Shown here one piece after another: positions 1-12,313 of a DNA stretch of 64,000 bases; the stretch's first letter is position 1, and every line of letters begins with the position of its first letter. The notes under the pieces were generated by a model that saw only the letters and a list, made by a program, of their open reading frames with translations, had not been told where the DNA came from and did not search any database. The stretch comes from Stomoxys calcitrans. Taxonomy: Eukaryota > Arthropoda > Insecta > Diptera > Muscidae. Where the stretch lies: positions 16,157,650 through 16,221,649 of the forward strand of contig NC_081555.1 of the NCBI RefSeq assembly GCF_963082655.1, in the 5' to 3' direction. A program made the position numbers and the translations under genes.

Positions 1-840
1 AACCCGAAGCGATGCCAACAACGACGACGACGTCCGCAATTCTGCCGGCAGAACTGTATGCACTCGAAAGAACGAACACACGCGGACCCCAACAATGGCA
101 ATGAGCCAATGATTTTTTTAACTGATTGATATCTTAAGCCCTACTGTACTGATTTGGTACATTTCACTTGGTTTTGTATTGCAGTGGGTAAGGGAACTTT
201 GCTTTAACAATTGACTTAAGGAAATTGGAGATTATACCAAATTGTAACAAAAAAATAGTCATATTAGTACCATAATTAACCGATTTTTTCTATATTTTTG
301 CTTTTTACTGTTGAAAATAACACTTGCTTAACTATTTCCATCTGTTTGCCTTTTTCAATCAAAAGATTTGTACAACCAAACTTCTTTCATTCCTTGCTTG
401 CCATCATTTATCGCGAAAACCGTACGCATGTATATTTAACGGACCGTTATAGTTATTTTCAAGTTTCTTTGTTCCTACACACTAACACTCACGACACTCA
501 CCGGGCACACGGCACACGGCACACACGCATTAACGAACGAAATGAAAAATGCAAGGCAAACGTTCTTTTTTTTGTATTATTGAACAAAAAAAATTTGCAA
601 ATAGGAATCTTTTAGCTATTGCTATTATTTGTGTGTTTTATTTTAGCATATTTAGGGATTTTGTTATTTTTTTAAACCGAACCCAATACGAAAAACCGCT
701 TTTACAATATTCGCCCGCCGATCGCTACCGTTGAACTGAAGAGTTTGGAAGATGTAAAAGGAATTTATTGATGAAATTATCGAAAAGCTTTTAATCTCTC
801 TTTCACATTTGCAAAAATCAAAGAGAACTTCCTTGGAAAC
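1..840 (+). repeat. Left arm of a large inverted repeat
   Basis: This stretch matches the reverse complement of about 6030-6830. Shared landmarks, in mirror order, are the ACGACGACG run followed by TTCTGCCGGCAGAACTGTATGCA, a segment reading CCCTACTGTACTGATT, TTTGTATTGCAGT next to GGAACTTTGCTT, ATTTATCGCGAAAACCG, and CGCCCGCCGATCGCT. The arms have diverged by small indels. Similarity starts within the first ten bases of the window, so the true outer end may lie outside it. No convincing protein is encoded. The paired arms suggest a foldback-type (Galileo/FB-like) transposon or an inverted duplication. No transposase was seen. Confidence 0.7.
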
Positions 841-959
841 AGAGTTGCCGCTACATTTATATATACATAAAAGAGTTGCGTGACTGACTGACCAGGCCAA
901 ACGGCTAAAGCACGAATCATGAAATTTTACATGAATATTGGTCTTGGGTCGTAGGCATA

Positions 960-2585
960 GAATTAGGCTGGGTTTGGTGATATTCGTACGTTTATGTACT
1001 AAAAAGTACGAAAACGGAAAGGGCTAAAATTATATTCTTAGGCTCTTATTAAAGAGCGTCTGCAAAAAATATAAGGTTTGGTAAAAAAAATTTTGGAAAA
1101 TAGTTCTGGAAGTGGGAGAAATAGTACGTTTAGTACCACAATTGGTACTATTTGGTACTTTTTTTGTAAATTGAACTATAGCTATGAATTTTGGCACTTA
1201 GGTATACTACGTCAACCTTAATTGGTTGACTATAAGAGTTTTTGGAAATTTGTACATTTAGGTACTAAAAAAAGTACCAAAAAGGTACGAAATGGGTGAA
1301 CTTTGTACAGGGCGGATGGATAGAGTTAGAATTTTGAAATTTTGCAACCTTAATTTGGTGACTAAAAGATTTTTTGGAAATTTGCACATTTAGGTACTAA
1401 AAATAGGTACCAAAAAGGTACGAAATGGATGAAATTTGTACGGGGCGAATGGAAAGAGGTAAATTTTCGAAATTTGACGAAAATATATCTGGTACAAAAG
1501 GATGAGAGTGAAAAGAACAAATTAACAAAATAGTTCTGGTAACGGGAGAAAACGTACGTTTAGTACCGCAATTGGGACCATTAGGTACTTTCTTTACAGA
1601 TGGAGCTAGAGTTCTGAAATTTGGCATGCAGGTACACCTAGGGAAACTACGATGGGTAACTAAATGATCTATTCATTGGTACATGGATGAACATTGTACA
1701 GGGCGGATGGACAGAGTTAGAATTACGAAATTTGGCAACCTTAATTGGGTGACTTTAAAAGGTTTTGAAAATTTTTACTTTTAGGTACTAAAACAAGCAC
1801 CGAAATGTACGAAGTGGGTGAATTTTGTACAGGGCGGATGGACAGACATAGAATTTCGAAATTAGACTCAAAAGATATCTGCTGCAAAAGGATGAGGGTG
1901 AAAAGAAAAAAAAAATGGGAAAATAATACTGGAAACGGGAGAAAACGAACGTTTGGTACTGCAATTGGTACCATTTGGTACTTTCTTTACAGATGTAGCT
2001 AGAGATCTGAAATTTGGCATTCAGGTACAACTAGGAATAATATGATGGGTGACTACATGATCTATTCAAAATTCGTATATTGTGGTACCAAAATTGGTAC
2101 CATTTTGTACTTCCTTTACATATGGAGCTAGAGGCGTGAAATTTTGCTTGCAGGTACAATTAGGAAAAATATGATGGGTGACTGATTTCTTCTTACAATT
2201 CGTACATTTTGGTACCAATATTGTACCATTCGGTACTTTTTGTACAGATGGAGATGGTGGTCTGAAATTTAGCATGTGGGTACAACTAAGAACTATGTGA
2301 TGGGTGACTAAATGATATATTCACGATTCACATATGTTGGTACCAAATTTGGTACATTCTTCATAGATGGAGCCAGATGCCTGAAATTTGGCATATAGGT
2401 ACAATAAAGAAATATATGACGGGTGACTAAACGATATATTAAAAATTCGCAGATTTTGGTACCATTTGGTACTTTCTATTCAGATGGAGCTAAAGGTCTG
2501 AAATTTGGCATGTTTGAAATGAAAGAAATATATTATGGGTGGCTAAATGATATATTTACGATTCACACATTTTGGTAACATTTGC
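960..2585. repeat. GGTAC-rich tandem repeat array
   Basis: Degenerate tandem repeats. From about 1980 onward the unit is near 115-130 bp and runs: CAGATGGAGCTAGAG, TCTGAAATTTGGCAT, GGTACAACTAGG, ATGATGGGTGACTAAATGAT, then a cluster of GGTACC/GTACTT motifs. Between 1080 and 1980 the units are longer and include GTACAGGGCGGATGGACAGA. The repeated GTAC and GGTACC palindromes give many short hairpins. Short open frames here are only consequences of the repeat. The array lies inside the large inverted-repeat structure. Confidence 0.75.
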
Positions 2586-3325
2586 TACTTTCTTCATAGC
2601 TGGAGCAAAATTTAAACCAAATCCGATAAGGACAGCGCCCTATAAGTGCTCAAGAAGTAGAATTGGTAGAGCGGGTTATATGGGAGCTGTATCAGGTTAT
2701 GCACTGATTTCGACCATATTTGACATGTATGCTAGAAATTATAGAAAAAGCCACAATTTCAGCCAAATCGGATAAGAATTTAGTCCTCCAGAGGCTCAAG
2801 AAATATAATCGGGAGATCATTTTATATGAAAGCTCTATCACGTTATGGACTGATTCAGATCATGTTTGGCCCGTATATTGAAGGTCATAGGAGAAGTCGT
2901 TGTGCAAAATTTCAGTCAAATCAGGAAAGAACTGCTTCTTCTACTTCTTCGAAAATTAGCGTGCTTTCTGCAGACAGACAAACGGACTTAGAATGTCATG
3001 GAGATCAAGAACATATATATTGGGTTGCCCAAAAAGTAATTGCGGATTTTTTAAAAGAAAGTAAATGCATTTTTAATAAAACTTAGAATGAACTTTAATC
3101 AAATATACTTTTTTTACACTTTTTTTCTAAAGCAAGCTAAAAGTAACAGCTGATAACTGACAGAAGAAAGAATGCAATTACAGAGTCACAAGCCGTTGAA
3201 AAAATTTGTCAACGCCGACTATATGAAAAATCCGCAATTACTTTTTGGGCAACCCAATTCTTTATGGGATCTAAGACCAATATTTCGATGTATTACAAAC
3301 GGAATGACGATATTAGTACAGTCCC
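2586..3325 (+). repeat. Dispersed repeat (family B), interrupted by a MITE
   Basis: A copy of the repeat family also seen near 10.0-11.2, 57.4-58.4 and 63.6-64.0 kb. Diagnostic pieces are TATGGGAGCTGTATCAGGTTAT, CAAAATTTCAGTCAAATC, and a tail with GGGATCTAAGACCAATATTTCGA followed by TTACAAACGGAATGACGA. The tail is separated from the body by the MITE at 3020-3257, which inserted into the element. No gene is present. Confidence 0.6.
3020..3257 (-). mobile_element. Mariner-like MITE, copy 1
   Basis: About 238 bp bounded by inverted ends TTGGGTTGCCCAAAAAGTAA and its complement, followed by TTGCGGATTTTT. The interior is non-coding and nearly identical to six other copies in the window. This copy is in the opposite orientation to the rest. 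The size, TTGGGTTG-type ends and TA targets at other copies point to a non-autonomous Tc1/mariner element. Confidence 0.85.
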
Positions 3326-6029
3326 AGCTCTTTATTGGGAAGGTGCTGCATACGCCCTACCGGGGGTAATGGATAAATTGAGCATTACCGTTATGCTGGA
3401 AGTACGATGGCTCTGGAAGGACTCCTCAACAACACCGAGAGGTGTTCAGATTTCGAACATATGTTTGTTCTACGGTAGACCGATGACGTGGGACGACTAC
3501 GTGACATTAGCAACGCCGCGCGGATCTTTCTTAGATGGCGACTAGGAGTTTTTCTTCTCGGAGAGGTAGCTTTGGGCTGGGGGCGTCCCGAACTTCACTG
3601 GTCCCTCCTTATACACGGATTGGTCCAAGTCGAATGAGGGCACTGGGGCAGAGGATTTTATTGAATTTCTAGAGATAAGAGAGTCACGTAGACAAAATAA
3701 AAAAACGTTTTTTAAAAAATTTAAACTAACAATTTTTGTTTGCTGCATTTAAAACTACCAAATTTGGCAATGTTGCTAGCAACATTTTGAAATCATTTTG
3801 TAAAAAGAACTCAGTACTGCTTATTTGAAAAAAAAGCGTAGTCATTCACGAAAGTTTTTTTTTCATAGTGCGTTTTGACAACTGTTCGGGCGAAAACTCG
3901 AAGTCAGTACTAGGCTTAGCAGGCAAAAAAAACTTGAAAATGGCACGTCATGCACTGAGGGAAATGAGATACATTTTGTAAAGTTTAACCAGATCCCAAA
4001 TATCTGCAATGCACGCTGGAACTCTTGTGCCATACTAGCTCTTCTGATGCTTGAATCCCGATACAGGTTGCGTAAAATCTGTTCATTATTTTTTATTCAT
4101 GGGCTGATCATTATTTCAGTAGTCAGTTGTTCCTCGCTCAAGATTTTGAAGAACTATCTGTAGCTCTTATCACTACCCAAAAGCTTTCAAATCCTTGAAG
4201 ACCCACTGAAAGAAAGATGAACCTCCAATCAACATTGCCCAAAGCAACCAGTGCTGTGAGCGTGCGATTAAAGTTATGCAAGACTCCTGTCGCAACAAGG
4301 TCAACTTTCGACTGAGATTCGTCTTGTGTGTTTAATGATTCTATGTTATGTTAAATTTATGTGGCTCTAAAGCAGTGATGGGCATTCTAACACTGTTGAA
4401 AAGACTAAACTGTGTTTGTGTGAACATCATCAAACGTTTTTAGAAAAAGGAATATTGGCAAACATAAAGTTGCCAAAGTAGCACAATCCGCAGAAATAGG
4501 TATGAACATGAAATTTGATGTATAAATCTATTCAAATAAATTTTTACTGAACCTCCATTAAATGTTCAAGTCGTTGTTTGGTACTTTTTTAAAAAATTGT
4601 CTTACACCAATAGACAAAATTAAGCACAGCATTGACAAAGTGGCCACATTCTTTCATAAAAGTGAATCAACGCACAGATGTTATTAGATCAACAACAAAT
4701 ATTTATAAACCAACAACAGTTATGTTGAACAAAACGTCCACAGAAGTTCACATTTTGACAACCTCTAGTATTGTACACAGTTTATTTGAAGATTACAAAA
4801 AGGTTTTGTGTGCCGATGAGTATCGAACCTGTGTTCCATCAATCTCATTGGGTGTTAACAAATGCCTTACCACATTTTTTAAGTTTTAAGAGTCATTTAA
4901 ACTTAAGTTTGATATACATACACATTTCGAAGGGAAGATGTCCACAACGGTCATTGCATGAATCAACAAGGCTTGTTCACAAAATCATATACGCTTGTTG
5001 ACAATATTTCCAACCACGCCCGTGCATGATAATGACAACGTTGGCGCATGATTTTGTACCATATTTTTGCTATCTGTGTAGGGCTCTGAAATATATGCTA
5101 CACAGCTGCTATAGAAAACTTCTAAAAAAATAACTAAACGTGAACTCAGCATCATTATAAATAGTTCTAAATATATATCAAATTTTTGTAATCCTTTAAA
5201 AAGCACTGAAAAACTCAAAAATAGAAAATTTAGCCATGCTTAAATCTTTGCTTGACTTGGCTGTACGCTGAATTTCTTTATCAAAATAATTTTTTTTTCC
5301 AAAAGTTTCAATGCATGTACCATGATTTTAAAAATGTTGACATGTGATGTTTAAGGAAAAAATTTTAAAACATTTTTTGTTGACCTTCTCTACATTTACT
5401 TATCAAGACATCTCAAAATACTTCATACCATTTCTCTTTGCAACAACCACCAAAAGATTATATTAAAGTTGAAGTTGGCAACTCTAAAATGTTTAAGAAC
5501 TTCTATCCAATCAAAATCGTAAAAAAATATCCTCAACCATCAGCTCAATGCTCTCGCACCATTCATTTTTAAAGAATGAGAGAAGAGAAAAAAGCTTTTT
5601 TTTCTTCTCACAACAACAATAGGATGCTTGTGTTACTAAGGCTTAGGCTGAACAGAATATTAAGTCCCTTCTCGTTTCCCCCTCACATATAGGTAGTGAG
5701 CATCAACAATCTTCTCTTTTTCTCTTCTTCTCTTTGGCTATTCCCCTGTTTGGAATCAAAATTTTAGAGTACAAGGCAGAGTCTAAAATATTGGAAGCAA
5801 GAGGGAGATAGTAAATGGTATTTTCGAATGAGCTCACATAACGTCAATGACACTCTTTCCGCTTCCAATGCTTAAGTGGAAACGGAAAGAGCGCTAATTG
5901 CGTAAGCCAAAATGCCCTCTTTTACATTTTGCAGCAAGGGCATAAGGCTATTAAAAACTAAAATTTAAAGAAGAGCATCTTGGCTCTTGGAATATTGCTT
6001 ACTAACATTGTGGTCAGTAAAATCTATGA
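3326..6029. other. Inner region without a recognisable gene
   Basis: About 2.7 kb of mostly AT-rich sequence between the family B repeat and the right inverted arm. Open frames are short and lack recognisable domains. The longest, at 3264-3545 on the plus strand, starts inside repeat sequence and resembles no family I know. A polypyrimidine-rich tract lies near 5580-5760. I see no transposase that would mobilise the surrounding inverted-repeat structure. Confidence 0.4.
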
Positions 6030-6830
6030 AATTTTTGCAAACTCTTTAGTTCCTTAGAAGCGATCGGCGGGTGAACATTGAAAAGGCGGTAATCGTGGCG
6101 GTTTTCGGTTTAGTCAAATAGTAAAACAGTAAAATACCTAGTCTTCAGAACTATAATTATGAACTATTAGAAGATTCCTGTTTAGAAGTTGTTTTGCCTA
6201 AAAATATACAAAAGGTTTGTCATGCATTTTTCTTTTCGTTCGTTTGTTACTGCATGTGTGCCGTCTGTGTACTTGTGTAGTGAGTGTAAGAACTTGAAAA
6301 AAAAACTATTACGGTCCGCTGAATTGGTGTTCGGTTTTCGCGATAAATGGTGGCAAGCAATAAACGCAAAAGGGTTTTAACAAATCTTTTGAGTGAAAAG
6401 TTTGAAAAAATGTAGCAAGCTATTGAAAACGACGGTTATAGAGCGACTTAATCAAAAGAAAAGAGCAAAAAACCAGAAAACACAGATAATTTTTAATGCT
6501 AATAGGTATAATCGATAGCTGTAAAAGTAGTCCTATGCCTTATTCTTTGTTATAATCTTGAGTATTTGTTATGTGACTTAAGTCAAATTCATGTTATTCG
6601 ATTGTTGAAGCAAAGTTCCCCTACCAACTGCAATACAAAACCAAATGCAATGTGGAAAATCAGTACAGTAGGGCTCAAAATATGAATCAGTTAAAAAATC
6701 ATCAGCTCATTACCGTTGTTGGGGTCTGCGTGTGTTCGTTCTTTCGTGTGCATACAGTTCTGCCGGCAGAACTGCGAACGTCGTCGTCGTTTATGGCATC
6801 GCTATGTGCTTTGCGCTGCGCGTGTGTGTA
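6030..6830 (-). repeat. Right arm of the large inverted repeat
   Basis: Reverse-complement partner of the first 840 bases. Landmarks are GCGATCGGCGGGTG near 6060, CGGTTTTCGCGATAAATGG near 6335, GCAAAGTTCCCCTACC near 6610, and AGTTCTGCCGGCAGAACTG near 6755. The match fades after the ATGGCATCGCTA motif near 6800, which mirrors the first bases of the window. The sequence from about 6840 to 7425 shows no gene or repeat that I recognise. Confidence 0.7.
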
Positions 6831-7425
6831 AACAAACCCCCCCAACTAAAGCAAAGCTTTTGATTGTACGACTGACCCATGGCAATAGGCGAGTGAGTGT
6901 TGGCGCAAGAAAACAAGTGCTCGTATGCTTATAGGGATAAGTAAAAAAACACAAACAGCAGCAGCTGCTCTGGTGTTAAAGTGATTTGATGAACAGATCT
7001 TTATTTACGCATGTGTTTGTATGTCGTTAGCAGAGTATGTCAATGGTTGACACATAAAAGTGTTAGAGCGAATATATGTTACAGTGGTTGATTAACACTT
7101 GAGGCCTGATATGGCCTGGAATGAAAAAGAAATTGTCGTTGAATGTGCATAGCGGTATGTCAAGCTGATGACAAATAACAGCATGGGAGATCTAATTCGT
7201 ATATTGTGCCGTACAAAATAAATAGCAGAATATGTTATTCGTTTCAAAAGGCTTAGCTTTGGATTTGTGTGTATATGGCTGTAAATATATGGACCGTTGG
7301 ATCCTTGTTGAGACTATGGTGAATGGTATGCATGAACTAAGAGGTCAGTACTATTTTTTGCTATGATTTTATAATGGATTTTATATTCCTACATACATAC
7401 ATGTGTATGTCGAATTTTATTTTTT

Positions 7426-8850
7426 TTTAAACACCCACCCCCAGTATATTCATTTTATCATTATGTTTGCAACACATAGAAATATCCATTTCTGATCCTA
7501 TAAAGTATGTATATATATTCTTGATTGTCGTAAGAATCTAAGACGATCTAGCCATGTCCGTCCGTCTGTCTGTTGAAATCACGCTACAATGTTTAAAAAT
7601 AGAGATATTGAGCTGAAACTTTGCACATATTCTCTTTTTGTCCACAAGGAGGTTAAGTTCGAAGATGGGCTATATATCGAACATATATCGGACTATAACT
7701 TGATATAGGCCCCATATAGATCGATCCCCTGATTTAGGGTCTTAGGCCCATAAAAGCCACATTTATTATCCGATTTTGCCAACATTTCGGACAGTGGGTT
7801 ATATAAGGCCAGTCGACATCCTTCTTCTTCACTTTGGCCCCGATCGGTCCAGATTTGAATATAGCCGCCATATAGACCGATCTCGCGATTTAAGGTCTTG
7901 GGCCTATAAAAGGAGCATTTATTGTCAAATTTTGCCTAAATTTGTGACAGTGAGCTGCGTTAGGCCCTTCGACATCCTACTTCAATTTGGCCCAGATCGG
8001 TTCAGATTTGGATATAGCTGCCATATAGACCGATCTCTCAATTTAAGGTCTTGGGCCTATAAAATGAGCATTTAGAGTCCGATGTCGCCGAGATTTGCAA
8101 AAGTAAGTTGTGTTAGGCCCTTCGACATCTCAGATCGGTTCGGTCCAGATTTGAATATAGCTGCCATATAGATCGATCTGTCGATTTAGGGTCTTAGGCC
8201 CATAAACGCCACATTTATTATTCGATTTTGCCAACATTTGTGGCAGTAAGTTGCGTTAGGCCCTTCGACATCTTTCTTCAATTTGGCCCCGATCGGTCCA
8301 GATTTATTATCCGATTTTGCTTAAATTTTGAGAGAGTGAGTTAGGTAAGGCCAGTCAACATCCTTCTTCAATTTGGCCCAGAACGGTTCAGATTTGGATA
8401 TAGCTGCCATATAGACCGATCTCTCGATTTAAGATCTTTCGCCCTAAAATGCGCATTTATTGTCCGATGTCACCGAAATTTAGGACAGTGTGTTGTGTAA
8501 GGCCGGTCCTTCGACATCCTTTTTCAATTTAGCCCAGATCGGTCCAGATTTGGATATAGCTGCCATATAGACCGATCCCTCGATTTAAAGTCTTGGCCCC
8601 ATGAAAGGCAACTTTATAATCCGATTTCGCTGAAATTTGACACAGTAACTTATGTTAGGCTTTTAGACATCCGTGTCGTATATGGTTCAGATCGGTCTAT
8701 ATTTGGGTATGGCTACCAAAATGACCAATATTTTATTCTACGAAATTGAACAATGACTGGTACATATAAGACCACTCAATGTCAGTGTCTAATTTGGTCC
8801 AAGTCGGAACATATTTCGATATAGTTGCTATTGGAGCATAAATTATGCAT
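7426..8850 (+). mobile_element. Family A repeat element with tandem core, 3' end lost
   Basis: Begins with an ACACCCACCCC...GTATATTCATTTTATCATT lead, then ATGTCCGTCCGTCTGTCTGTTGAAATC and ATTGAGCTGAAACTTTGCAC. The body is a tandem array of about 150-170 bp units containing CCATATAGACCGATC, GATTTAAGGTCTTGGGCC, TTATTGTCCGAT, TTAGGCCCTTCGACATCC and CAGATCGGTCCAGATTTGG. The copy stops at a retrotransposon fragment near 8850 and lacks the terminal hairpin seen at 16091-16105. The layout (fixed head, repeats, 3' hairpin) resembles non-autonomous Helitron-like DINE elements, but that class is inferred. Confidence 0.65.
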
Positions 8851-9980
8851 ATAATCTGGACAGCCTTCACAATTTACCGTGGGCGAAGTTACGAATGTCA
8901 TTCGTGGCGCCAAATCATCCAAGGCGTTGGGCTCCGATGGAATCTCTACACTGATGCTGAAGAATCTAGATTTACCTGGAGTTGAGTACCTTACTACTGT
9001 CCTCAATCTGTCTTTGAACACTCTAATAGTTCCCGATGTCTGTAAAATGGGCAGAGTGATCCCGCTACTAAAGCCTGGAAAGGACCCTAGTTTGGGCGAG
9101 TCGTACAAAACAATCTCTCTTCTCTCGCAAGTAGCAAAGACGCTTGAGACATTACTTCTCCCGAGCTTCGTAGGAGAATTTCCATTCGCCGAACATCAAA
9201 ATGGATTTCGAAGACAGCTTTGCATGTCATCACCGCACACATTTGCCGTGGCTTCCATCAGCCCAGGCCATGTGATAGGACGGTCCTCGTGGCACTGGAC
9301 CTATCGAAGGCATTCGACACGGTCAACCATGCCAAACTATTTGAGGACATCGCCAACACGTCCTTCCAGCCAGGCCTGAAACGCTGGGTCGCAAATTATC
9401 TTTGTGGTCGCCAGTCGAGATAAGAAGTCAAAGCACCGTAGAGTGAAACAGGGTGTTCCCCAAGGCGTGGTGATATCTTTGGCACTGTTAAACCTCTACC
9501 TATCCTCCATTTCACCCCCTCCAGACGGCATAGAGATCGTATTATGTGCGGACGATTGTACCATCATGGCATCAGTCCCATATGCGAACATGTTTCTGAA
9601 TTCAAAACCCATGGCGAACATGTTTCTGAATTCAAAACCCCCCCAAGGCTGTCGCAGATCTCTCAACGAGATGGCTGAACAATTTAAAATTCACCTGTTC
9701 TGGCTGACAAGCCACAGATTGCGAGACTAGGAACTACCTTTCACATTACAGAGGAACTGAAATCTGTGGGTAGGCTTCTAACGACATATAAGCTAAGTCT
9801 TCAGAATCAGGCCCGAAGGGCAACAAACGACAGATTGTCACAACGTGGAGGTTGTGAACATTCCAAAATTATTGTGGCCCAAAATATACTTGAAGAGGTC
9901 TACCGCTTTGCTGTCGCTGGCTAGAAAAGAGGTCTTAGTCTTGGTGTTCGTTATGACAGGTCACGGTCTGATCGGAAACA
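8851..9980 (+). pseudogene. Decayed I/Jockey-type LINE reverse transcriptase fragment
   Basis: Broken coding frames show non-LTR reverse transcriptase motifs in order. These include AKSSKALGSDGIS near the start, RVIPLLKPGKDPS, a segment like LVALDLSKAFDTVNHAKL near 9290-9340, VKQGVPQGVV near 9445, and a catalytic block changed to LCADDCT near 9545. Then comes an abrupt jump to an RNase-H-like LNEMAEQFKIHLFW, which implies an internal deletion. At least two frameshifts separate the blocks. The copy ends at GTCACGGTCTGATCGGAAA, where a family B repeat begins. It is a dead element. Confidence 0.8.
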
Positions 9981-9984
9981 AATA

Positions 9985-11190
9985 AAAGCGCGCTAAGTTC
10001 GGCCGGGCCGTATCTTGGGAAACCACTACCATGGATTCTGTTAAAAATATATCTACATACCAAACTTCTGTTAAACCAGCAAAAATTAAAGCTTCCGGTT
10101 TACATGGGAGCTATATCTGGTTATAGACTGATATGGACCGTATTTGGCACAGTTGTTGGAAGACGTAACAGAACACCACATGCAAAATTTCAGCCAAATC
10201 GGACAAAAATTGCTATATCAGGTTATAGACCGATTCGTACTGTGCTTAACATTGTTGTTGAAAGTCATAATGGAACACTATGTGCAAATTTTCCGCCAAA
10301 TCGGACAAAAATTGTCGCTTGTAAGGACACAAGAAGTCAAATAGGTCGTTGAAAGTCACAACGGAACACTAGGTGCAAAATTTCAGCCAAATCAGGCAAA
10401 AATTGCGGCTTCCAGGGGGTCAAGAAGTCAAATTGGGAGATCGGTTTCTATGGGAGCTATATCAGGTTATATACCGATTTGGACCGTACTTGACACAGTT
10501 GTTTAAAGTCATAACGGAACATCATATGCAAAATTTCAGCCAAATCGGATACAAATTGCGGCTTGTAAGGACTCAAGAAGTCAAATCGGGAGATCGGTTT
10601 ATATGGGAGCTATATTTAAATCTGAAGCGATACGGCCCATTTGCAATCCCCAACGACCTACATCAATTTTAAGTATCTGTGCAAAATTTCAAGCGGTTAG
10701 CTTTACGCGTTCGACCGCTATCCTGATTTCGACGGACGGAGACGATCAATACATTATGGGGTCTAAAATGAATATTTCGAGGTGCTACAAACGGGAGGCT
10801 ACCGTAGCGCAGAGGTTAACATGTCCACCTATGACGCTGAACGCCTGGGTTCGAATCCTGGCGGGACTATCAGCGAAAATTTTCAGCGGTGGTTTTCCTC
10901 TCCTAATGCTGGCAACATTTGTGGGGTACTATGCCATGTAAAACTTCTCTCTAAAGAGGTGTCGCTCTGCGGCACGCCTTTCGGACTCGCCTATAAAAAG
11001 GAGGCCCCCTATCATTGAGCTTAAACTTGAATCGGACTGCACTCATTGATATGTGAGAAGTTTGCCCCTGTTCCTTAGTGGAATGTTCATGGGCAAAATT
11101 TGCAAATTTGCATTACAAACGAAATGACGAGATTAGTATAACCCCATCCTATGGTGCTGGGTATAAAAATGCCGATTAACTGAAGGTTGC
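9985..11190 (+). repeat. Family B repeat element, split by a SINE
   Basis: Starts with CGCGCTAAGTTCGGCCGGGC, then CTTGGGAAACCACTACCATGG. The body repeats TATGGGAGCTATATCAGGTTAT, AAAATTTCAGCCAAATCGGA and AAGAAGTCAAATCGGGAGATC. The tail has GGGGTCTAAAATGAATATTTCGA and TACAAACG. The SINE at 10797-11107 sits in this tail: TACAAACGGGA before it and TTACAAACGAAATGACGA after it repeat the target sequence. No protein is encoded. Confidence 0.65.
10797..11107 (+). mobile_element. tRNA-derived SINE, copy 1
   Basis: About 310 bp with an internal RNA polymerase III promoter: A box TAGCGCAGAGG at 10805-10815 and B box GGTTCGAATCC at 10848-10858. The tRNA-like head is followed by a body that includes GGTACTATGCCATGTAAAAC, CGGCACGCCTTTCGG and CCTATAAAAAGGAGG. 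Minus-strand copies lie at 39384-39673 and 51425-51719. Position inside another repeat and the long body rule out a working tRNA gene. Confidence 0.85.
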
Positions 11191-11231
11191 AAGTAACGCC
11201 TTCAGCAGAATCTGTGCAAAACAAAACAGAA

Positions 11232-11660
11232 TGTGAGTGTTGAGCTTTGTTTTAGAGCGTCGTGACTCTGCACACAAATTCTAAGGCAGCAACTTGGAAA
11301 AGTTAAAAAATGTTAAAAAATTGGTGTCTTAGTCGTCCAAGTTAAAAATTGTTTAAATTTTGCGATTTGATTTTTGACATTTGTTTGCAGAAATTGTGTT
11401 TAGGCCTTAAGGACGTCGAGGATGAAGAAACTACGGAACATCTTCTGTTCTGTGTGTGCCCCGCACAGTTACTGAGAAGGAATTTCACTTAAGGTTCTCA
11501 TTACTTGGAGAACTTCTCTGAACACTCGCAAGTTGTTGGGCAAGTTGTTAAAGCGATCTGGATGGTTCAATGGTAGGAACTAGAAGGCATCTTCCTTCTG
11601 CGGTTCCTGTGGTATTACAATAGACGAAAACGTCTAAGTACTTCTGATGGCAAACTGTGA
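11232..11660 (+). pseudogene. C-terminal fragment of an I-clade LINE
   Basis: From about 11395 the plus strand reads like the end of an I-type non-LTR ORF2, with DVEDEETTEHLLFCVC as its Cys-containing segment. Related tails lie at 34840-35085 (plus) and about 18900-19035 (minus). Stops and frameshifts are present. The preceding 11232-11395 shows nothing recognisable. Confidence 0.55.
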
Positions 11661-11699
11661 CTAAATCCATAAACCAATCGGCCAAGGGCATTGAAGTCT

Positions 11700-12050
11700 C
11701 GCCGCAGTCCTCATTAAGGGATTGCGAGAGACTTCAGTGCCCTTGGCCTATTAGTTTTCGTAGAAAAGCTTTGCCTGGCTAAAGGCATCACAAATCTCGC
11801 CAGCTTGAAACGGAAAAATTTTAAAGATTTACTCTTCCTACCCGGTCATTCTGTGTCATAGGCAGGTTTGCTAATGAGGACTGCGGTGAAACTTCAATGC
11901 CCTTGGCCTATTAGATTTCATAGAAAATTGCCCGGCTAAAGGCATCACAATTCTCGCCAGCTTGAAACGGAAAATGTTTAAAGATGTTCTCTTCCTACCC
12001 GGTCATTCTGTGTCATAGGCAGGTTTGCTAACCTATCATCTATGGTATCC
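11700..12050. repeat. Direct duplication of about 160 bp
   Basis: Two tandem copies share ACTTCAGTGCCCTTGGCCTA, GGCTAAAGGCATCACAA, CTCGCCAGCTTGAAACGG and CCTACCCGGTCATTCTGTGT followed by CATAGGCAGGTTTGCTAA. The first spans about 11726-11875 and the second about 11890-12031. The last segment resembles the tRNA-like head of the minus-strand SINEs. The gap to the ND-42 3' end (12050-12310) shows nothing else. Confidence 0.6.
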
Positions 12051-12313
12051 TCTAGACAAAAATTTCATATAATTCTGATAAAATCATTGTTGCCTAGAGA
12101 CATAGAAAATTAAAAAAATTGGAAAAACATAATATATGAAAATTTTTACCTCTTTTAACACTCCTAGGCTTGAGTTTCTATTTCTTGATTAATTGATTTT
12201 AGGATTTTTACTTAAAATAAATTTTGACCCCAAAACGAAGGCAGGTTCAGAACTTCAAAAAAAAGACTTGATTTTCCATTAATTCCATATAATTTTCTCT
12301 ATTTTTCTTTTTC

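Noticed and set aside
3264..3545. Plus-strand open frame of 93 codons
   Set aside because: Starts in repeat tail sequence; no recognisable domain, no splice or promoter support. Left as unexplained, not called a gene.
10797..10870. A functional tRNA gene
   Set aside because: A and B boxes are present, but the acceptor arms do not pair well, and the sequence continues into a long body repeated at two other sites. It is a SINE.
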